A DNA stretch of 64,000 bases from NCBI GenBank assembly GCA_021464245.1, contig JADCRB010000074.1, forward strand, positions 1,942,208-2,006,207, read 5' to 3'. Position numbers and translations under genes: made by a program. Under the pieces are notes generated by a model. The model was given only the letters and a program-made list of their open reading frames with translations, was not told where the DNA came from and ran no database searches. The DNA is from Carallia brachiata. Taxonomy: Eukaryota > Streptophyta > Magnoliopsida > Malpighiales > Rhizophoraceae. Shown here piece after piece: positions 12,785-24,953 of this stretch. The number at the start of each line of letters is the position of its first letter. The stretch's first letter is position 1.

Positions 12785-12844
12785 GCCGACAAAACCCACG
12801 TCGGCCGCACGTTACGTGTCTCCTATCAAGATTCTACGCGTGTC
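12785..12844 (+). promoter_or_regulatory. DRE/CRT and ABRE motif cluster upstream of TIP1
   Basis: GCCGAC, the DRE/CRT core, lies at 12,785-12,790. TACGTGTC, an ABRE-type ACGT core, lies at 12,813-12,820. Further ACGT-like words (CCCACGTCGG, ACGCGTGTC) lie nearby. They sit about 200-250 bases upstream of the likely transcription start. Such elements mediate DREB and ABF/AREB control under drought, cold and ABA, which fits a water-channel gene. The motifs are visible; the regulation is inferred. Confidence 0.55.
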
Positions 12845-13035
12845 AATAATCCGACCATCTATACTACCGCTTCGCTGTATGGAGCACTGGTGACCGGTAG
12901 ATAAGCTAAGACCAAACTCAAAAAGAAAATAATTTTACACTTTGTCAACCAATCACTTTTTAGAATATCAATTTCCTCGCACAAAATAGCCACCGGCAAC
13001 CGGCTATCACGGGTCCCTTCGGACCAGAATGCCAG

Positions 13036-13043
13036 TATAAGTA
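13036..13043 (+). promoter_or_regulatory. Candidate TATA box of TIP1
   Basis: TATAAGTA lies 89 bases upstream of the start codon. That would place transcription initiation near 13,068 and give a 5' leader of about 55-60 bases. Confidence 0.5.
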
Positions 13044-13124
13044 AGCCACACTTCTTGCTAGGCGGAGACACTACTCTTTCATGCTCGGCGACCAGTACTG
13101 TTTGTTCTTGATCAGACGACAAAG

Positions 13125-14001
13125 ATGCCGTTCCGAAACATCGCCATAGGCCAGCCCCACGAGGCAGCCCAGCCCGACGCGTTGAAGGCGGCGCTGGCCG
13201 AGTTCATCTCTACCCTTATTTTCGTCTTTGCAGGCGAAGGGTCCGGCATGGCCTACAACAAACTCACAGACAACGCCGCCACCACACCCGCCGGCCTCAT
13301 CGCAGCATCCATTGCCCACGCTTTCGCTCTCTTTGTGGCTGTCGCCGTCGGCGCCAACATCTCCGGCGGCCACGTCAACCCCGCCGTTACGTTCGGTGCT
13401 TTCGTCGGCGGAAACATCACTCTTTTGCGTGGCATCCTCTACTGGATCGCCCAGCTTCTCGGCTCCGTCGTCGCTTGCCTGCTTCTCAAGTTCACCACCG
13501 GCGGCCTGGTAAAATTTATTCTCATGTAGCAAATTCTTGCCAAAGTTCGTTATTGAAAGTTGGGTCGGTCGGACAGTTGTTAACTAGTTGCTTTGGTTTT
13601 GATGTTTTTGGTTTATATATGTGCAGACAACCTCGGCCTTTGCTCTTTCCTCCGGAGTAAGCGTATGGAACGCATTCGTTTTCGAGATTGTAATGACCTT
13701 CGGGCTCGTGTACACGGTCTACGCAACGGCCATCGACCCCAAGAAGGGCAGTTTGGGGACGATCGCCCCAATCGCCATCGGTTTCATTGTGGGAGCCAAT
13801 ATTTTGGCGGGAGGTGCCTTTGACGGAGCTTCAATGAACCCGGCCGTGTCATTTGGACCTGCTTTGGTGAGCTGGAGCTGGGAGAACCACTGGGTCTACT
13901 GGGCCGGGCCTCTGATCGGCGGTGGGCTTGCTGGTGTCGTCTATGAATTGTTCTTCATCGGCCATAACACCCACGAGCAGCTCCCCAGCACTGACTACTA
14001 A
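13125..14001 (+). CDS. TIP1: Tonoplast intrinsic protein TIP1 (aquaporin), 2 exons
   Basis: Exons 13,125-13,508 and 13,627-14,001 join in phase 0 (CTG|gtaaaa ... gtgcag|ACA) into a 252-residue protein, the usual TIP1 length. It begins [10 protein letters not shown] and ends HEQLPSTDY, as TIP1;1/TIP1;2 proteins do. Six membrane segments are visible. Both NPA boxes are intact (Asn85-Ala87 and Asn199-Ala201). The aromatic/arginine filter positions read His65, Ile187, Ala196 and Val202, the TIP1 set. Cys118 corresponds to the mercury-sensitive cysteine known in TIPs. TIP1 proteins pass water across the vacuolar membrane, and this filter type is also known to pass urea, hydrogen peroxide and other small neutral solutes. 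The single intron follows 'FTTGGL', before the fourth membrane segment. The coding region is much more GC-rich than its flanks, and overlapping frames on both strands are shadows. Confidence 0.96.
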
Positions 14002-14334
14002 GCCTAGCTGGTTAATGTTGAAATGTGAATGCGACCTCCGGATTTTTCACTCCTTTCCATTTCTGGTGTATTTATTTGGTTCTGAGTTGTCATTTATCTT
14101 CTGTTTAATTGCGGGTCGTTGATCTTTCCACAATCATCTCATCATCATCCTCATCATCATCATGGTTCCTGGCTGGGTGTAATTTGTGTATTCCTTCTCC
14201 CAATTTGCAGGATTCCCTTTTAGTTGTCTATTTGCTTCCCCTTTTCTTTCCTTCTTTCTGTAAAATTTCAATTTTCGAATTCATCCATTTTAGTTCTATT
14301 TTTCGGTCCAGAAAATCTGATAGCGCTTAATAAA
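14002..14334 (+). terminator. TIP1 3' untranslated region and poly(A) signal
   Basis: AATAAA at 14,329-14,334 lies 328 bases past the stop codon. Composition returns to the AT-rich background immediately afterwards. The leader to it contains a short CAT/TCA trinucleotide run (about 14,139-14,162). Confidence 0.55.
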
Positions 14335-14344
14335 GCATGTAGAA

Positions 14345-15300
14345 ATCCGGACTTTTACGATGAGATAAATTAAATTAAAAAAATAAATAAATAAATTATT
14401 AAATCTTATTAAATAGTTATATTAGATAAACTGTATGCATATATTTACTAAACAGTTTACATAATTAAAACTTTTTTACAATCAATTAAGGAAAAAAACA
14501 TATTTTTGATAAAAATATCTTAAGTTTTGTATTTGATTGTAGTAAAATTTTATTATTTTGTAACTGTATTGTATTCTATAAAATAAAAAGATAAAAGTTT
14601 GTATTATAAAAAGTAAAAAATTTTTTTATTTTTTATTTTATTAATATTATTATAAAAAAATAAAAATTCGTGGTAAATGAGATAAAATTTTATCTACAAA
14701 CGTAGTAGTTGTCCTATAACTCATTATTTCACGCATCCCAATAGTCAGTGACAGGTCACTGCGAATGTTTCAACCGAACAATCGTGTTCACATGTGTGAC
14801 ATATCTTTTGTAGTAGTTTATGCCCCGACAGGGCAAGTGAAAGGGGAAAAATATTTTAGAAGGCAAATTGTTTGATCGTTAAACTAATTGAACTTTGCGA
14901 TTGCAGGTAATCGTTAGTAAGACTTTACCATAATTCTATTTTCAAAATGAAAAGAGCAAAAACAAAACAATTTAAAAAAGTTAAAATGTAAGAAAAACAC
15001 TGGCCATATGTCAAACAAATATCGTATTCAAAATGTAAATCATTATGTTGGTTGTGGAGAGTGCCTGGCACAATTGTTTTGGATGATACACGATACTCAA
15101 GAGTTTAGCTTTGATGTCCTCTTTGGATATCGCTTTCATACTGTTCTTGTTTTTTGGCTCCTAGCGTCGATTTTATGGCAATAATGATGTTCACGAAAGG
15201 ATTGACGGTGACTTCATAAGCACGTTTTGTCCGTTCAGATGATAATTTATGCGTTAATGTGGTCGCTGGAACTGGAAGCTTCATGGACCATCTTGTAGTT
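14345..15300. other. Intergenic, no gene seen
   Basis: AT-rich with long A/T runs. Around 14,700-15,290 it is less repetitive, but no frame longer than about 50 codons or plausible exon is visible. Confidence 0.5.
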
Positions 15301-15302
15301 TT

Positions 15303-16423
15303 ATTTAAGAATAAGAAATAAAGTTAATTTAACTCACTATATTTTATTTTATTTTATATTTTATTTATAATTTTTTTTATTAAATTTAGTCCATAATATT
15401 ATGTCTCTTAGTCTAATTTAGTTCTCCATCTAACACTGTTAACCCTGCTGACGTGGTATAGAATTTGACACGTCATCAATTTTTTCACGTCAGCGTGTCA
15501 CGTCAACATTTATTTGACGTGACATATGTATAAAGACTAATTTGACCCACAATATTTCAATTTATTTTAAATTTCACCCATAACGTTTTTTTAGTTAAAA
15601 TTGGTCTATAATGTTATATCTTTTAGTCTAATTTGATTTTTTCGTATATAACGTCGTTAATTTCGTTGATGTAGCGTGACAGAATTTGACACGTCATTAA
15701 TTTTTTTCAAAGAGATGACTCCGTATTGACAATACTAATAGTGGTTGGAGGCAGCGGCGATAGTTTGACGAGGAAATAATGATAATAACAGAAAAGAAAA
15801 AATTCAAAAATAAAGATAACAATGGCTTTTGTTGAATTTTATTAATTTATTTTTTTTTGTTAAAAAAATAAAGGTATTCAAGTGGATATATATTTATAAA
15901 TTTTACTTTTTTATTTTTTTTGAATTTATAGAGCGTGATTTTCAGTATAAATGTTTAATTTGGATTTTAAAATTTTACTACAAATGTGATATGTTGACAT
16001 AAACAAAAATTATTGATCTGTCATACTCTGTCGCATCATATTTGCTGAGTTAACAACGTTATGTACGAAAAGATTAAATTAGACTAAAAGATATAACGTT
16101 ATGGACCAATTTTAATAAAAAAAAAAGTTATGGATGAAATTTAAAATCAGCTGAAATCTTGTGGGTCAAATTAGCCTTTATACCTATGCAACGTCAGCAA
16201 CAGATGTTGACGTGGCATGCTGACGTGGAAAAATTGATGACGTGTCAAACTCTGTCATACCACGTCAGCAGAGTTAACGACATTATGGACAGAAGGACCA
16301 AATTAGACTAACAGACATAACGTTATGGACCAAATTTAAAAAAAAAAAATGTTATTAGTGAAATTTAAAATAAAATAAAACGTGGTGGATCAAATTGACC
16401 TTTATTCTTTTTATTTAAGGTCG
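15303..16423. mobile_element. 1.1-kb foldback element with internally duplicated arms
   Basis: The left arm (about 15,303-15,712) and the right arm (about 16,009-16,423) are reverse complements over roughly 400 bases. They are separated by a ~300-base AT-rich spacer. The outer ends read 'ttatttaagaataag' and 'cttttatttaagg'. Each arm holds two diverged copies of a unit carrying 'agtctaattt', 'gttaac..tgctgacgtgg', 'gaatttgacacgtcat', so the element is a nested inverted and direct repeat. The arms are dense in ACGT cores (TGACGTGG, ACACGTCA, CACGTCAGC). There is no coding capacity. It has the form of a foldback or Mutator-like nonautonomous DNA transposon. No target duplication was resolved. 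Confidence 0.75.
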
Positions 16424-16800
16424 GTTTTACTTTGCTGGATGCGGAAAAAATCAAATTTTTTTTATTAAAAAACTTATTGAATTATTAACAATGCAATAAA
16501 AATAATTTCTCTTTTCATAAATTTTATCATTCCTTTCTCAGAATTTAAACTTAAAATTTCTAAAATAAAAGTTTTAAACTCTAACCACTGAAATATTCTC
16601 TGAGAGACCGAAAAACCAACTTTATTAATCACGAGGATAGACTCAGTAATTAAAGATATAATTCTAGTTGCGATTTATTTTCAGCCTAAATTCTGTTAAC
16701 TATTACTGGAATTTTTTATTGATAGGTGACACATAAGTTTTTTTTGTGGCCTATTAGTTTTTTTAACTTTCTTACTCTTAAACTCAAAGGCCAAAAAGAA
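16424..16800. repeat. Intergenic with R1 fragment
   Basis: The stretch 16,545-16,605, ending 'aactctaaccactgaaatattctctgagag', resembles the 3' part of repeat family R1. The rest is AT-rich with no gene. Confidence 0.4.
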
Positions 16801-16809
16801 AAAAGAAAT

Positions 16810-18270
16810 GGAAAAACCAATTTGATTTGATGATGGTAAAAGTGGTAAAACCTGATCTGATTCGAATCATCCTACGAAACCTGCATGAAATTTGATTCGA
16901 CCTGATTTACTTTGACTGAAAAAGTCAACAACATGTGACTTGAGAAACTCTAATTTGAAACAACTTGAAACTTGAGTGATTCGAAATCCAAATTACCTAA
17001 AACCGAAGTAACTCGAAATTTGAAAGATCTGAAACCCCAAAAACTCAAAACATGAATAACTTGAACACATAAAACCCGAAACCACAATAACTTAAACAAA
17101 TCTTGACTTAACATGACCCAAAATTTTAATTAATTTTTTATTTGATTTACTTTTATATCAAATAATAATTATTTTTTTAATTATTCTCTAAATATTTAGA
17201 TTATTATATAATTATATGACTTGTTTGTTTAAATATATCAATTATCAATTTTAATTTTTTAATTGATTAAATTTAATATAGTTTATATATTCTTCACATA
17301 ATCAATTTCTAAGACAACTCTATATCAAATAGAATAAAAGAAAATAAAGAAAAGAAAAAATACAAAAAAGTTTTAAATTCAAGAATGTTGTTAAATTGTT
17401 AGAAAATTAATTAAAATAAAAATAATTTTTTATTGTAGAGAAATCTTAAAAAAAAATGAAAGAAAAATAATTTTTATATAACTAACATGAAATGAATTTT
17501 TTTTTTTGGGTATAAATATTTTTAAGTAACAAAGTGAATGAAATATAAATAAACTAAAATTTACTCAATTCTCAAGAATTTTAGAAAATATAATTTTTAA
17601 AAATAATTATATAAGTTTTTGATAACTATAATAATCTAGTTATTGTAGTAATTAACAGAAAAATTTTAAATTTATTGATCTTATTAATTGTAATTACCAA
17701 AAATAACCTAACTCTAAAAATGAAAAAAAATGAGAAAATACAAAACACACTCACACATAAATGTTCTTTTAAAATATATAATTTTGAAATTGAATTGTTT
17801 TATCGTAATTTTAATTAATGTTTTGTCAATATACTTAAACATACATATTGTCTATAATTACTATAACCTAATACTTATAACATTTAATGCAAGTAAAATG
17901 CTAGAATATTCACATAATAATAACGTGTTTTCTACTAGTTAAAAGTAGATTATATTTCATTTGATATTTTCAAATAATTAAAATATAAATTATTCGCATT
18001 TTGATTAATTGTTATAAACACTATAGTAAAACATGCAAACTTAATTTTTGAGCCTAATAAAAAGTTAAAAATGATGCAATATATTAACTATGACTTGTGT
18101 GAATTATATCTAAAATCTGAAATACTCGAGACTTAAAATACTTGAAATCCAATAGAATCTGACTCAGATGACCCAAGACTTAAATAACCTTAAATTTGAA
18201 TAACCTAAGATCTAAATGACTAAAATTTAAATAACTGACTTAAAACTGAGACCCTGTTTGACACATGTAG
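16810..18270. repeat. Degenerate repeat with 'cttgaaacc/ctgaaacc' words at both ends
   Basis: Both ends are built from short degenerate repeats (left: 'gatctgattcgaatc', 'cttgaaacttgag', 'cccgaaacc'; right: 'gaatctgactcagatgaccc', 'cttaaataaccttaaatttg'). They flank an AT-rich core at about 17,150-18,080. The right-end words are roughly complementary in style to the left-end ones. The architecture resembles the shorter MITE at 24,323-24,945, so this may be an older, larger relative. Frames inside are non-coding. Confidence 0.4.
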
Positions 18271-21090
18271 ATGATGCTTGAAGCTTTACTGATTTGGCAT
18301 TATCGCCATCAGTAGAGACAATCCTTTTATTTTAGTTAATTTAGGCATTAGCTCTTTAAATAGGGGAATCAGCGCGCTTGTTTGCACCCACACGTATACC
18401 ATTTTGCCCTTATGGAATGTACGTACATATCGTTTTTCTGTAATTTAGAGTGCCATTGCTGAACTCTTTACCTTTGGTGATGTCACGATGACATCATTTA
18501 TAATAAAATAATAATATTTTTTAAAATTATATTTTTAATAAAAATTATATGATGTGTACGAAATTTAATTAAATATATAAATAATCTTAATATAACATAA
18601 AAAAATGTGATAAAAATGCAAATAAAAGTAATATTTCATGATTTTGTAATTTTTACCAGTCATTGTGCATATTTTATTCGCTTAGATGCATATTTCGTTT
18701 TTTTTTTTGATAGGGACTTATATGCATATTTCGTTGGTCCTAAACTTCTGATACACATTGCGTATTTTTCAAAAAAAAAAAAAAAGTTGAAGAAAACAAT
18801 TTTTATTTGTGAGTAACGTCACCATGACGTGCCGACGTCGGAATTGTTTTCGGTAATTTAGCTCGAAAACATTGGGATCTGTCGGCAACTCTTTTTCTTG
18901 CTTCCTTACTGTCGTACAGTAGTAGTTACAGTGTAAACCTAACTCACCCACATATCACTTCACCTGTGTCCACACAATAAATACAGGCACTCATCTAATC
19001 AGTCGATTCTCTCATTGTTGTTTTCTGAAAATAAAAAATCTCTCATTTTCCATTTACGGGCCCAAGTTCAGAGGTGACCTTTGTCTTCCGTTGCTGACTT
19101 TAGGGGTAAAGAGTCCCAATCCAACATTCCTCCACGGTGCTTGTTCTTTTCATTAATTGTTTAGAAGCAAATTTTAGTAAACAAAAGTATACTTCACCAC
19201 GAATTTAAGTTTAAGCATATCTCTATAATTTCCTTTTACCTATTTTTCAGATAATGAACTTATTTTTTTCCATTGTGTAACAAGTGTGAAAGACATATTT
19301 GCCAATTGATGATTTTTTTTTCTTTTTTTTTTTAAATATGTAAAAGTAAGACTTTTTATGAATGATTGTATTGAGTTTATCACACGGCAAGTTGAATCAC
19401 ACCAAATTTATAGAGAAGGAAGTTTATTGTGTTCAGCAAAAATAATCAACTTTTTTTATTATTATAGAAAATTAAATAGACGTTTAATTTTATTAAAATT
19501 CTTGATAAGGAACGGAAAATCTGAACGAAATCCTTTCAAAACTAAAATACAAATATAACAACGACCGTGAAATTGGTGATTCTGATTTTGCACGAATTAT
19601 CATTTATTGAAGAACTTGAGTACATGGATATACAAAAACAAATAAACATAAAAAAAATTATTTATTTAATAAATTTAATAATTTATTTTATTAATGTAAT
19701 ATATTTTTATATTTTAAATTATTATATTGTTATATGTTTGTTACGTTTTTTTATTAATATTTAGTATAAAGAATTATTCTATATTGATGTAAAAAAAAAA
19801 AAAAGAATTATTCTATATTGAATACAGGCCTACTTAACTGAGCCATGTAGGGAAGCCTTTCCCTTATTAATCATGCATTGAAACGATAGAGTATGTGAGT
19901 CTTTGGGACCAGTCAATATCAAATGATGCCCATAATGATAACTTTTTGTAAAAACACAAAATAATCCCTGACCCAACGACTCCTCAATCATCATCCCACT
20001 ATTGTTTTGGCTAGCATTTAGCAACTTGGCAATCGGGACAAGACTTCACATCCAACATTTATTTTTCTAATCTGAAGCATTTTTTCCCCCATGGTTCTGT
20101 TTTTCAGTTGTAGTTGGAGGAAGAAATTTAATTATTAATAAAATTTAACACGTAGATTTTACCCCAAAATTTATAATTAATCGCTAATAAATTTACCTAG
20201 TAGTTAATACTAGAATTCTTTGAAAGTGGGTTAGTCTACCTATTTGGCTAGTCATACTACACTTTATTTTTTTTTTCATTAATTACCTATTAGACTATAA
20301 ATTATACAGTAGAGACAATTCTTTCTTTTTTATAAATATTATATTTTCTTCTCAAAATTAAAATTTAAAACTTTTAAAATAATATACAAATTCTAATCAC
20401 AAAAATTTTCTCTAAGAGATTCCTTAGCATTTCATGTTGTTATTGATTTTGCCTCTTTTGCTACCACATTAGGAAAACTGTGGCTTACATGTAAATTAAT
20501 TAATGCAAGTGGATATTATTGATAGCTGAAATTTTTAATTAAAGAATTTGAGGTACAATCTTTAGTACTTTCGCTTATCAATTTATTTTTTAATGATGAT
20601 AGGTCATCTTCAGTTGATAAAAAAAAAAAAAAGGAAAAGAAAATAATGCAAGTGGATAATCAAGCAATATTTGTTTTCGGTAATATTTTCCCTATACTCG
20701 TTTAATTATATGAACTAGCTAGACTGAAAATGATCAAAGCCTATTTGGATTCTCTATACTCGTTTCGACGTGTAACCAGTTCAAACAGTCTCATCACTTG
20801 ATCGTACGGTACGATCAATGATTTTACGTCGGATAGGAACTGCGTGAATAGAATCATTTCCAATGCAATAAATGTTTAAGCAAACAAACCTTACTGTAGT
20901 TATTCGGGTATGAAATCGAACAGGGGAAGTCCTGGTAAACACAAATTTCATAGATATAATCGACCACAAAAATAATTAACACTAAATATTAAAAAAAACT
21001 ATTTTATATAATATATTAAATTTTATTTAAATATTTATTATATTATTATAAATTTTTTATATTGTGTAAAATTTGATCTGACTAGGATTC
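18271..21090. other. Intergenic, no gene supported
   Basis: AT-rich with several short open frames of no recognisable content. A slightly GC-rich patch at 18,810-19,140 contains the palindrome GCCGACGTCGG region (about 18,829-18,841) and an 'aataaata' TATA-like word at about 18,977. It looks promoter-like, but no exon follows. An R1-related fragment lies at about 20,310-20,430. Confidence 0.4.
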
Positions 21091-21094
21091 GTTT

Positions 21095-21400
21095 GTTTGC
21101 TGTAAAATAAGTTACATTTGTAAAATATTTACAGGAAAAAATATTTACAGGAAAAAATATTTGAAATAAAAATAATAATTTTTCTTTATCACTTACTTAT
21201 AGTACAGTTTATATTTTCCCTGAAAATAACTTCAGTTCTGCAAAAGGAGAAGTTATTTTATCTGAAAATCTGAAAATTTTTCCTAAATTTTTTCTATGTA
21301 AAATATTTTTCGTGAAATAAACGTTAAAAAATTTATAAATTTTTTTTTATAAAATTTTATAAAAAAAAAATAAAATATTTCGCACAATGTAAACCGGTTT
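21095..21400. mobile_element. Small AT-rich MITE-like element with a 16-bp tandem repeat
   Basis: The left end 'cgtttgtttgctgtaaaataag' and the right end 'atttttcgtgaaataaacg' are partly complementary. Inside are two exact adjacent copies of 'atatttacaggaaaaa' (21,125-21,140 and 21,141-21,156). There is no coding capacity. The class is uncertain. Confidence 0.4.
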
Positions 21401-21419
21401 TTTTAGGGATTTATATCTA

Positions 21420-21720
21420 CGAGGCCGGTTCGCGAAAAGGACATAGCCGATTAGGCGATGTGGTTAACGGAATTAAGGTTTGAAACGGACGGCTGGATTC
21501 GCTTGATCTGATTCCCCTTGGTGTTAGGCAAGAAGCAATGGGAGCCTGCAACGTGGCAGACACGTGTCCACGAGTTGCATGTCGCTTTCACCGTCCACTG
21601 AGTACAATCCTGTGTTGTCCATTTTGGGGACCCATTTTATGGGTCGGCAGTCACAAATCAATGTCTTTTATTTACAAGCCAATGAGCGGTAATCGTCGGC
21701 CGAGATACTGACAATTCCGG
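21420..21720. promoter_or_regulatory. Orphan GC-rich island with G-box/ABRE motifs
   Basis: Within AT-rich flanks this island carries ACGTGGC (21,551-21,557) next to the palindrome GACACGTGTC (21,559-21,568). Both are strong ABRE/G-box type ACGT elements for bZIP or bHLH factors. No coding exon follows on either strand within several hundred bases. It may be the relic of a promoter, or the promoter of an unannotated non-coding transcript. Confidence 0.35.
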
Positions 21721-23090
21721 ACTATTTAATTTAGGAATTAAAAAAAAAAAACCACGTTAAACACGAAGTCATTAACCCGTCTCGGAATTCACCAGCAGGA
21801 TATTGAGTTAATGAGTTATTGGTTTAAATAATAAATCAATAGTTATTTTGCTTTTTTTTTTTTTTTGTATATAACAATAGTTTCTTCTTTCTGTAATTTG
21901 CTTTTTTTTAAACCGAAATAAAGAAAAGAAATTTCTTTCTTTTTTGACATCATAATATACTAAATTTTTTTAGTCAAAAGAAGGACCTTCTGCTGTTCAA
22001 CCAAATTTCTAAGTCAGTTAAAATTCAAAAATCTAGTCAATCCAACTGAATTTTTTCGATTTCAAGGGTTAAACGGTTTTTTTTGGCTAACCTTATCCGG
22101 TCTAGTGGCCAATTTGCCAAACCACCGAACCGACTGGATTTTATCAATTGATGCAGTAGGTGTAATTCCGAAAAAAAAAAATCAAATAGATGTAATCTAT
22201 CACATAATGATGTTTAATTCTCTAATTAGAGTGGCTGCCACATTGACTGATAGAAAAAATTATTTTTTTTAACAGAAAAAAATTTATTATAAATACGTTA
22301 GTTATATGTGAATTGAAGTCAACTTTTATATTATTTAATATCTCATTCAACTTATCTCAAAAGAAGAGACTCACCATAGAATATTATTAGTATAAACGAG
22401 TCTCTCCTCAATTAACCAAATATTAACGAGTCTAAAATTAAAAATACACAGTCACAGTTAAAAACAGATAAATTAGAAGTAAAATCTCAAATACTGTTGT
22501 AGTACTCGAATCATTGATTGATTTACAAATTTTTTGACGGGAAAATATTATCTAATATTTACTAAATTAATATCCGAGATATTTTTGCCCTGGAGTTGCC
22601 TTGGCCGCAAGGTGGAAAGCGGCGAACAGCGTGTATGATGCGTCCATATCAGGAACATTTGCCTTTTGTGATTATTCTTTTGCAGTTTCCAAATGGTGCA
22701 CTTTATTGTGTATAGGTAATTGCATATTTCTTCTTTTTTTATTTTATTTAATAGAAGAGATAATAGAATTGATGAGAAAAAGATAAATGAATCAGAGAAC
22801 TGAAATTTAAATTTTAAATTTTTTATTTAAAGACATGTATATTTAACTGTTTCAAATAAAGCAAAATCTCGGTATTTCTTCTTGTACCGTTGATTTTTTT
22901 CTGATCATGATTTTTGTTTCTTTTTCTTTTTTTTTTTCTAGAACATGTTTTTATGCAATTAGATAAGAAACTATCATTCATAAATCTAGCAAAATTCTGT
23001 GTGTTTATGGTAGAGTGATCAGTGTGTGCCTATGATTGGAAGTTGTGAACTTAAGATTTCAAAGATAGATTGGTTTAACTCCTCAAATGT
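21721..23090. repeat. Intergenic with degenerate repeats
   Basis: 22,000-22,150 has words such as 'accgaaccgactgg' and 'ttatccggtctagtgg', akin to the CCGG-type elements. 22,290-22,440 is an R2-like block ('gaattgaagtcaac', 'agagactcacca', 'acgagtctctcc'). No gene seen. Confidence 0.4.
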
Positions 23091-23094
23091 TCTC

Positions 23095-23365
23095 GAGACA
23101 CTTATAAGCTTAGCCTGGTTTAGTTCTTCAATTAAGGAGAAGATTAGAGCCGAGCGTGGCTGTCAAAGGTGAAATGATTGTGGCTAAACACGGCCCCTAA
23201 AACCCGAAAGAACGAAGCATCACAAGAATTGGCCAAGCAGGGACTTCAATTTGCAGGTAACAAACTGCGGCTAAGATTATCGGGCCCTGAGTTGATTGTG
23301 GCCCAAATGATGGTGGCAGGAACCACAGGCTTACAGAGCTCCTTTACTACAATTCTGATATAGGG
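23095..23365. other. Low-repeat patch of unknown nature
   Basis: This 270-base patch is GC-richer than its surroundings and holds a 61-codon plus-strand frame (23,178-23,363) of ordinary amino-acid composition. I recognise no domain and see no partner exons. It may be a decayed gene fragment. Confidence 0.25.
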
Positions 23366-24059
23366 GGCCGTGACCTTACAATGAATCTACCTCAGAAAAT
23401 TTATGGTATTTGCAATGATTACTAGTCGCTTTTACAATGGTGTAAAATTGAAATATACTTAATTTTAAGAAAAATTGTTGTAGATAAAAAATTGATGGAT
23501 GATCTTTTAAAAATATAATCTGTTGATTTATTATGTAATTAATTAGATTTAGTATAATAAAAAAATAATTTTTTTATTTAGTTACACTTATAATTAAGAT
23601 AATTATATAATAAATTAAACGAGTTATATTCAGATAATTTTGACCATTTTTTCCAGTTATGTATTAGGATACTTAATTTTATTGAATTTTTTTAACGAGA
23701 TCTTTAATTCATAACTTGTCTTTTTATTTTTTTCCTAAAAAAGTATTTTCTTCTTCTTCTTTTTTTTTTTTTAATCCTATCATGAAAAAGAAAGGAGAAG
23801 CTTCATCTCGGTCTCATTGAAATAAAATAAAATCAATAATTTGAAACCAAAATATGTGTTATTAATTGAAATGGTGTTATTTAAGCTCAATAGCTCAATA
23901 AGTTCCCTTATTTTTAAATGAACTTGTGTAATTTTTTTTTGAATAACAAAAAAACTTCATGGCACGTATGAACTTGTCTAATTTTAGTTTATTATTTTTC
24001 AATGGACAATATAAAAACATGGACATTAGATTTTTTATTTTCAGGTACTAATTATTTTT

Positions 24060-24245
24060 ATTAATAACGAAAAAATCTATTACTGATATGTCAGTCATCT
24101 GATTTATGAGTCGAAATCAATTTTTAAATCGTTAATATTTTTATTCAACTTTCCTTATAAAAAATTCATTATTAAAATATTATTAAATTTAAAATAAATA
24201 TTTATCATAAATATATACATTATACTCATACATAAAATTCCTAAA
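24060..24245. repeat. Dispersed repeat family R2, copy
   Basis: It carries 'tgagtcgaaatcaatttttaaa', 'tttattcaactttcctta' and 'aaattcattattaaaatattatt'. These parallel the block at 5,046-5,420 in the same order. Confidence 0.5.
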
Positions 24246-24322
24246 TTACAGAAGAAAAACGTCACTATAGAAATTTGGACACAAATCAGTATAAGAGGCA
24301 ACAAGTCAAAATGACACTACCT

Positions 24323-24945
24323 AAAGGTGTCAAAATCTGACCCGACCCGATGGGTTGACTCGAATCCGCCCGAAAAAATACGACCCGAATGATGACCTAA
24401 TCTGAAATTATCCGAAACCGAATGACCCGAAAATTTTTGGGTTAAACCCGACCCGACCCTAACCCGACCCGTTTGACCCGAACTTTTTTTTTCTTAAGAA
24501 AACAAAAAAATAAAATGAAAAAATTTAGCATATTTTATATTATAAAAGTATAGATTATACTATTTTCAATAAATCTTAATTATAAATTTTTTTAAAATAT
24601 TTGAGATTTTTATACAGTTTTAAATTTTATTTAATTTTTTAAAATATTTTAAAAGAAAAATTTTCAATTATTTTTCAATCATATGATTTTTTTTTATTTT
24701 TAAGAATTTTTAGTAAAATTTTTGAAATTTTTAAATTTTTAAAATTTTTAATAAAAAATGTCACGTCATCATTTTTGATGACGTAGCCAACCTATGGATT
24801 GATTCGAACCCGACCCGAACCTGAAGTGACCCAACTCAAAATGACCCAAAGATAACTTGACCCGTAAGTAACCCGACCCGAAGTGACCCGAACCTGAAGT
24901 GATCCAATCCAAACCCAACCCAATAACCTTTTTTGACACCTATAC
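24323..24945. mobile_element. 623-bp MITE with CCCGACCCGA repeats and candidate 8-bp TSD
   Basis: The ends form a short terminal inverted repeat: 'aaggtgtcaaaa' on the left, and the complement 'ttttgacacct' on the right. They are flanked by 'cactacct' (24,315-24,322) and 'cactaccc' (24,946-24,953), a 7/8-matching direct repeat of the size made by hAT transposases. Subterminal regions are packed with degenerate copies of 'acccgaaccc/gacccgac'. The centre is AT-rich and non-coding. It is therefore a nonautonomous DNA transposon, most likely hAT-like. Confidence 0.65.
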
Positions 24946-24953
24946 CACTACCC

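Noticed and set aside
13071..13532. 153-codon minus-strand frame and other frames over TIP1 exon 1
   Set aside because: They are antisense or out-of-frame shadows of a clear aquaporin exon with high GC at third positions.
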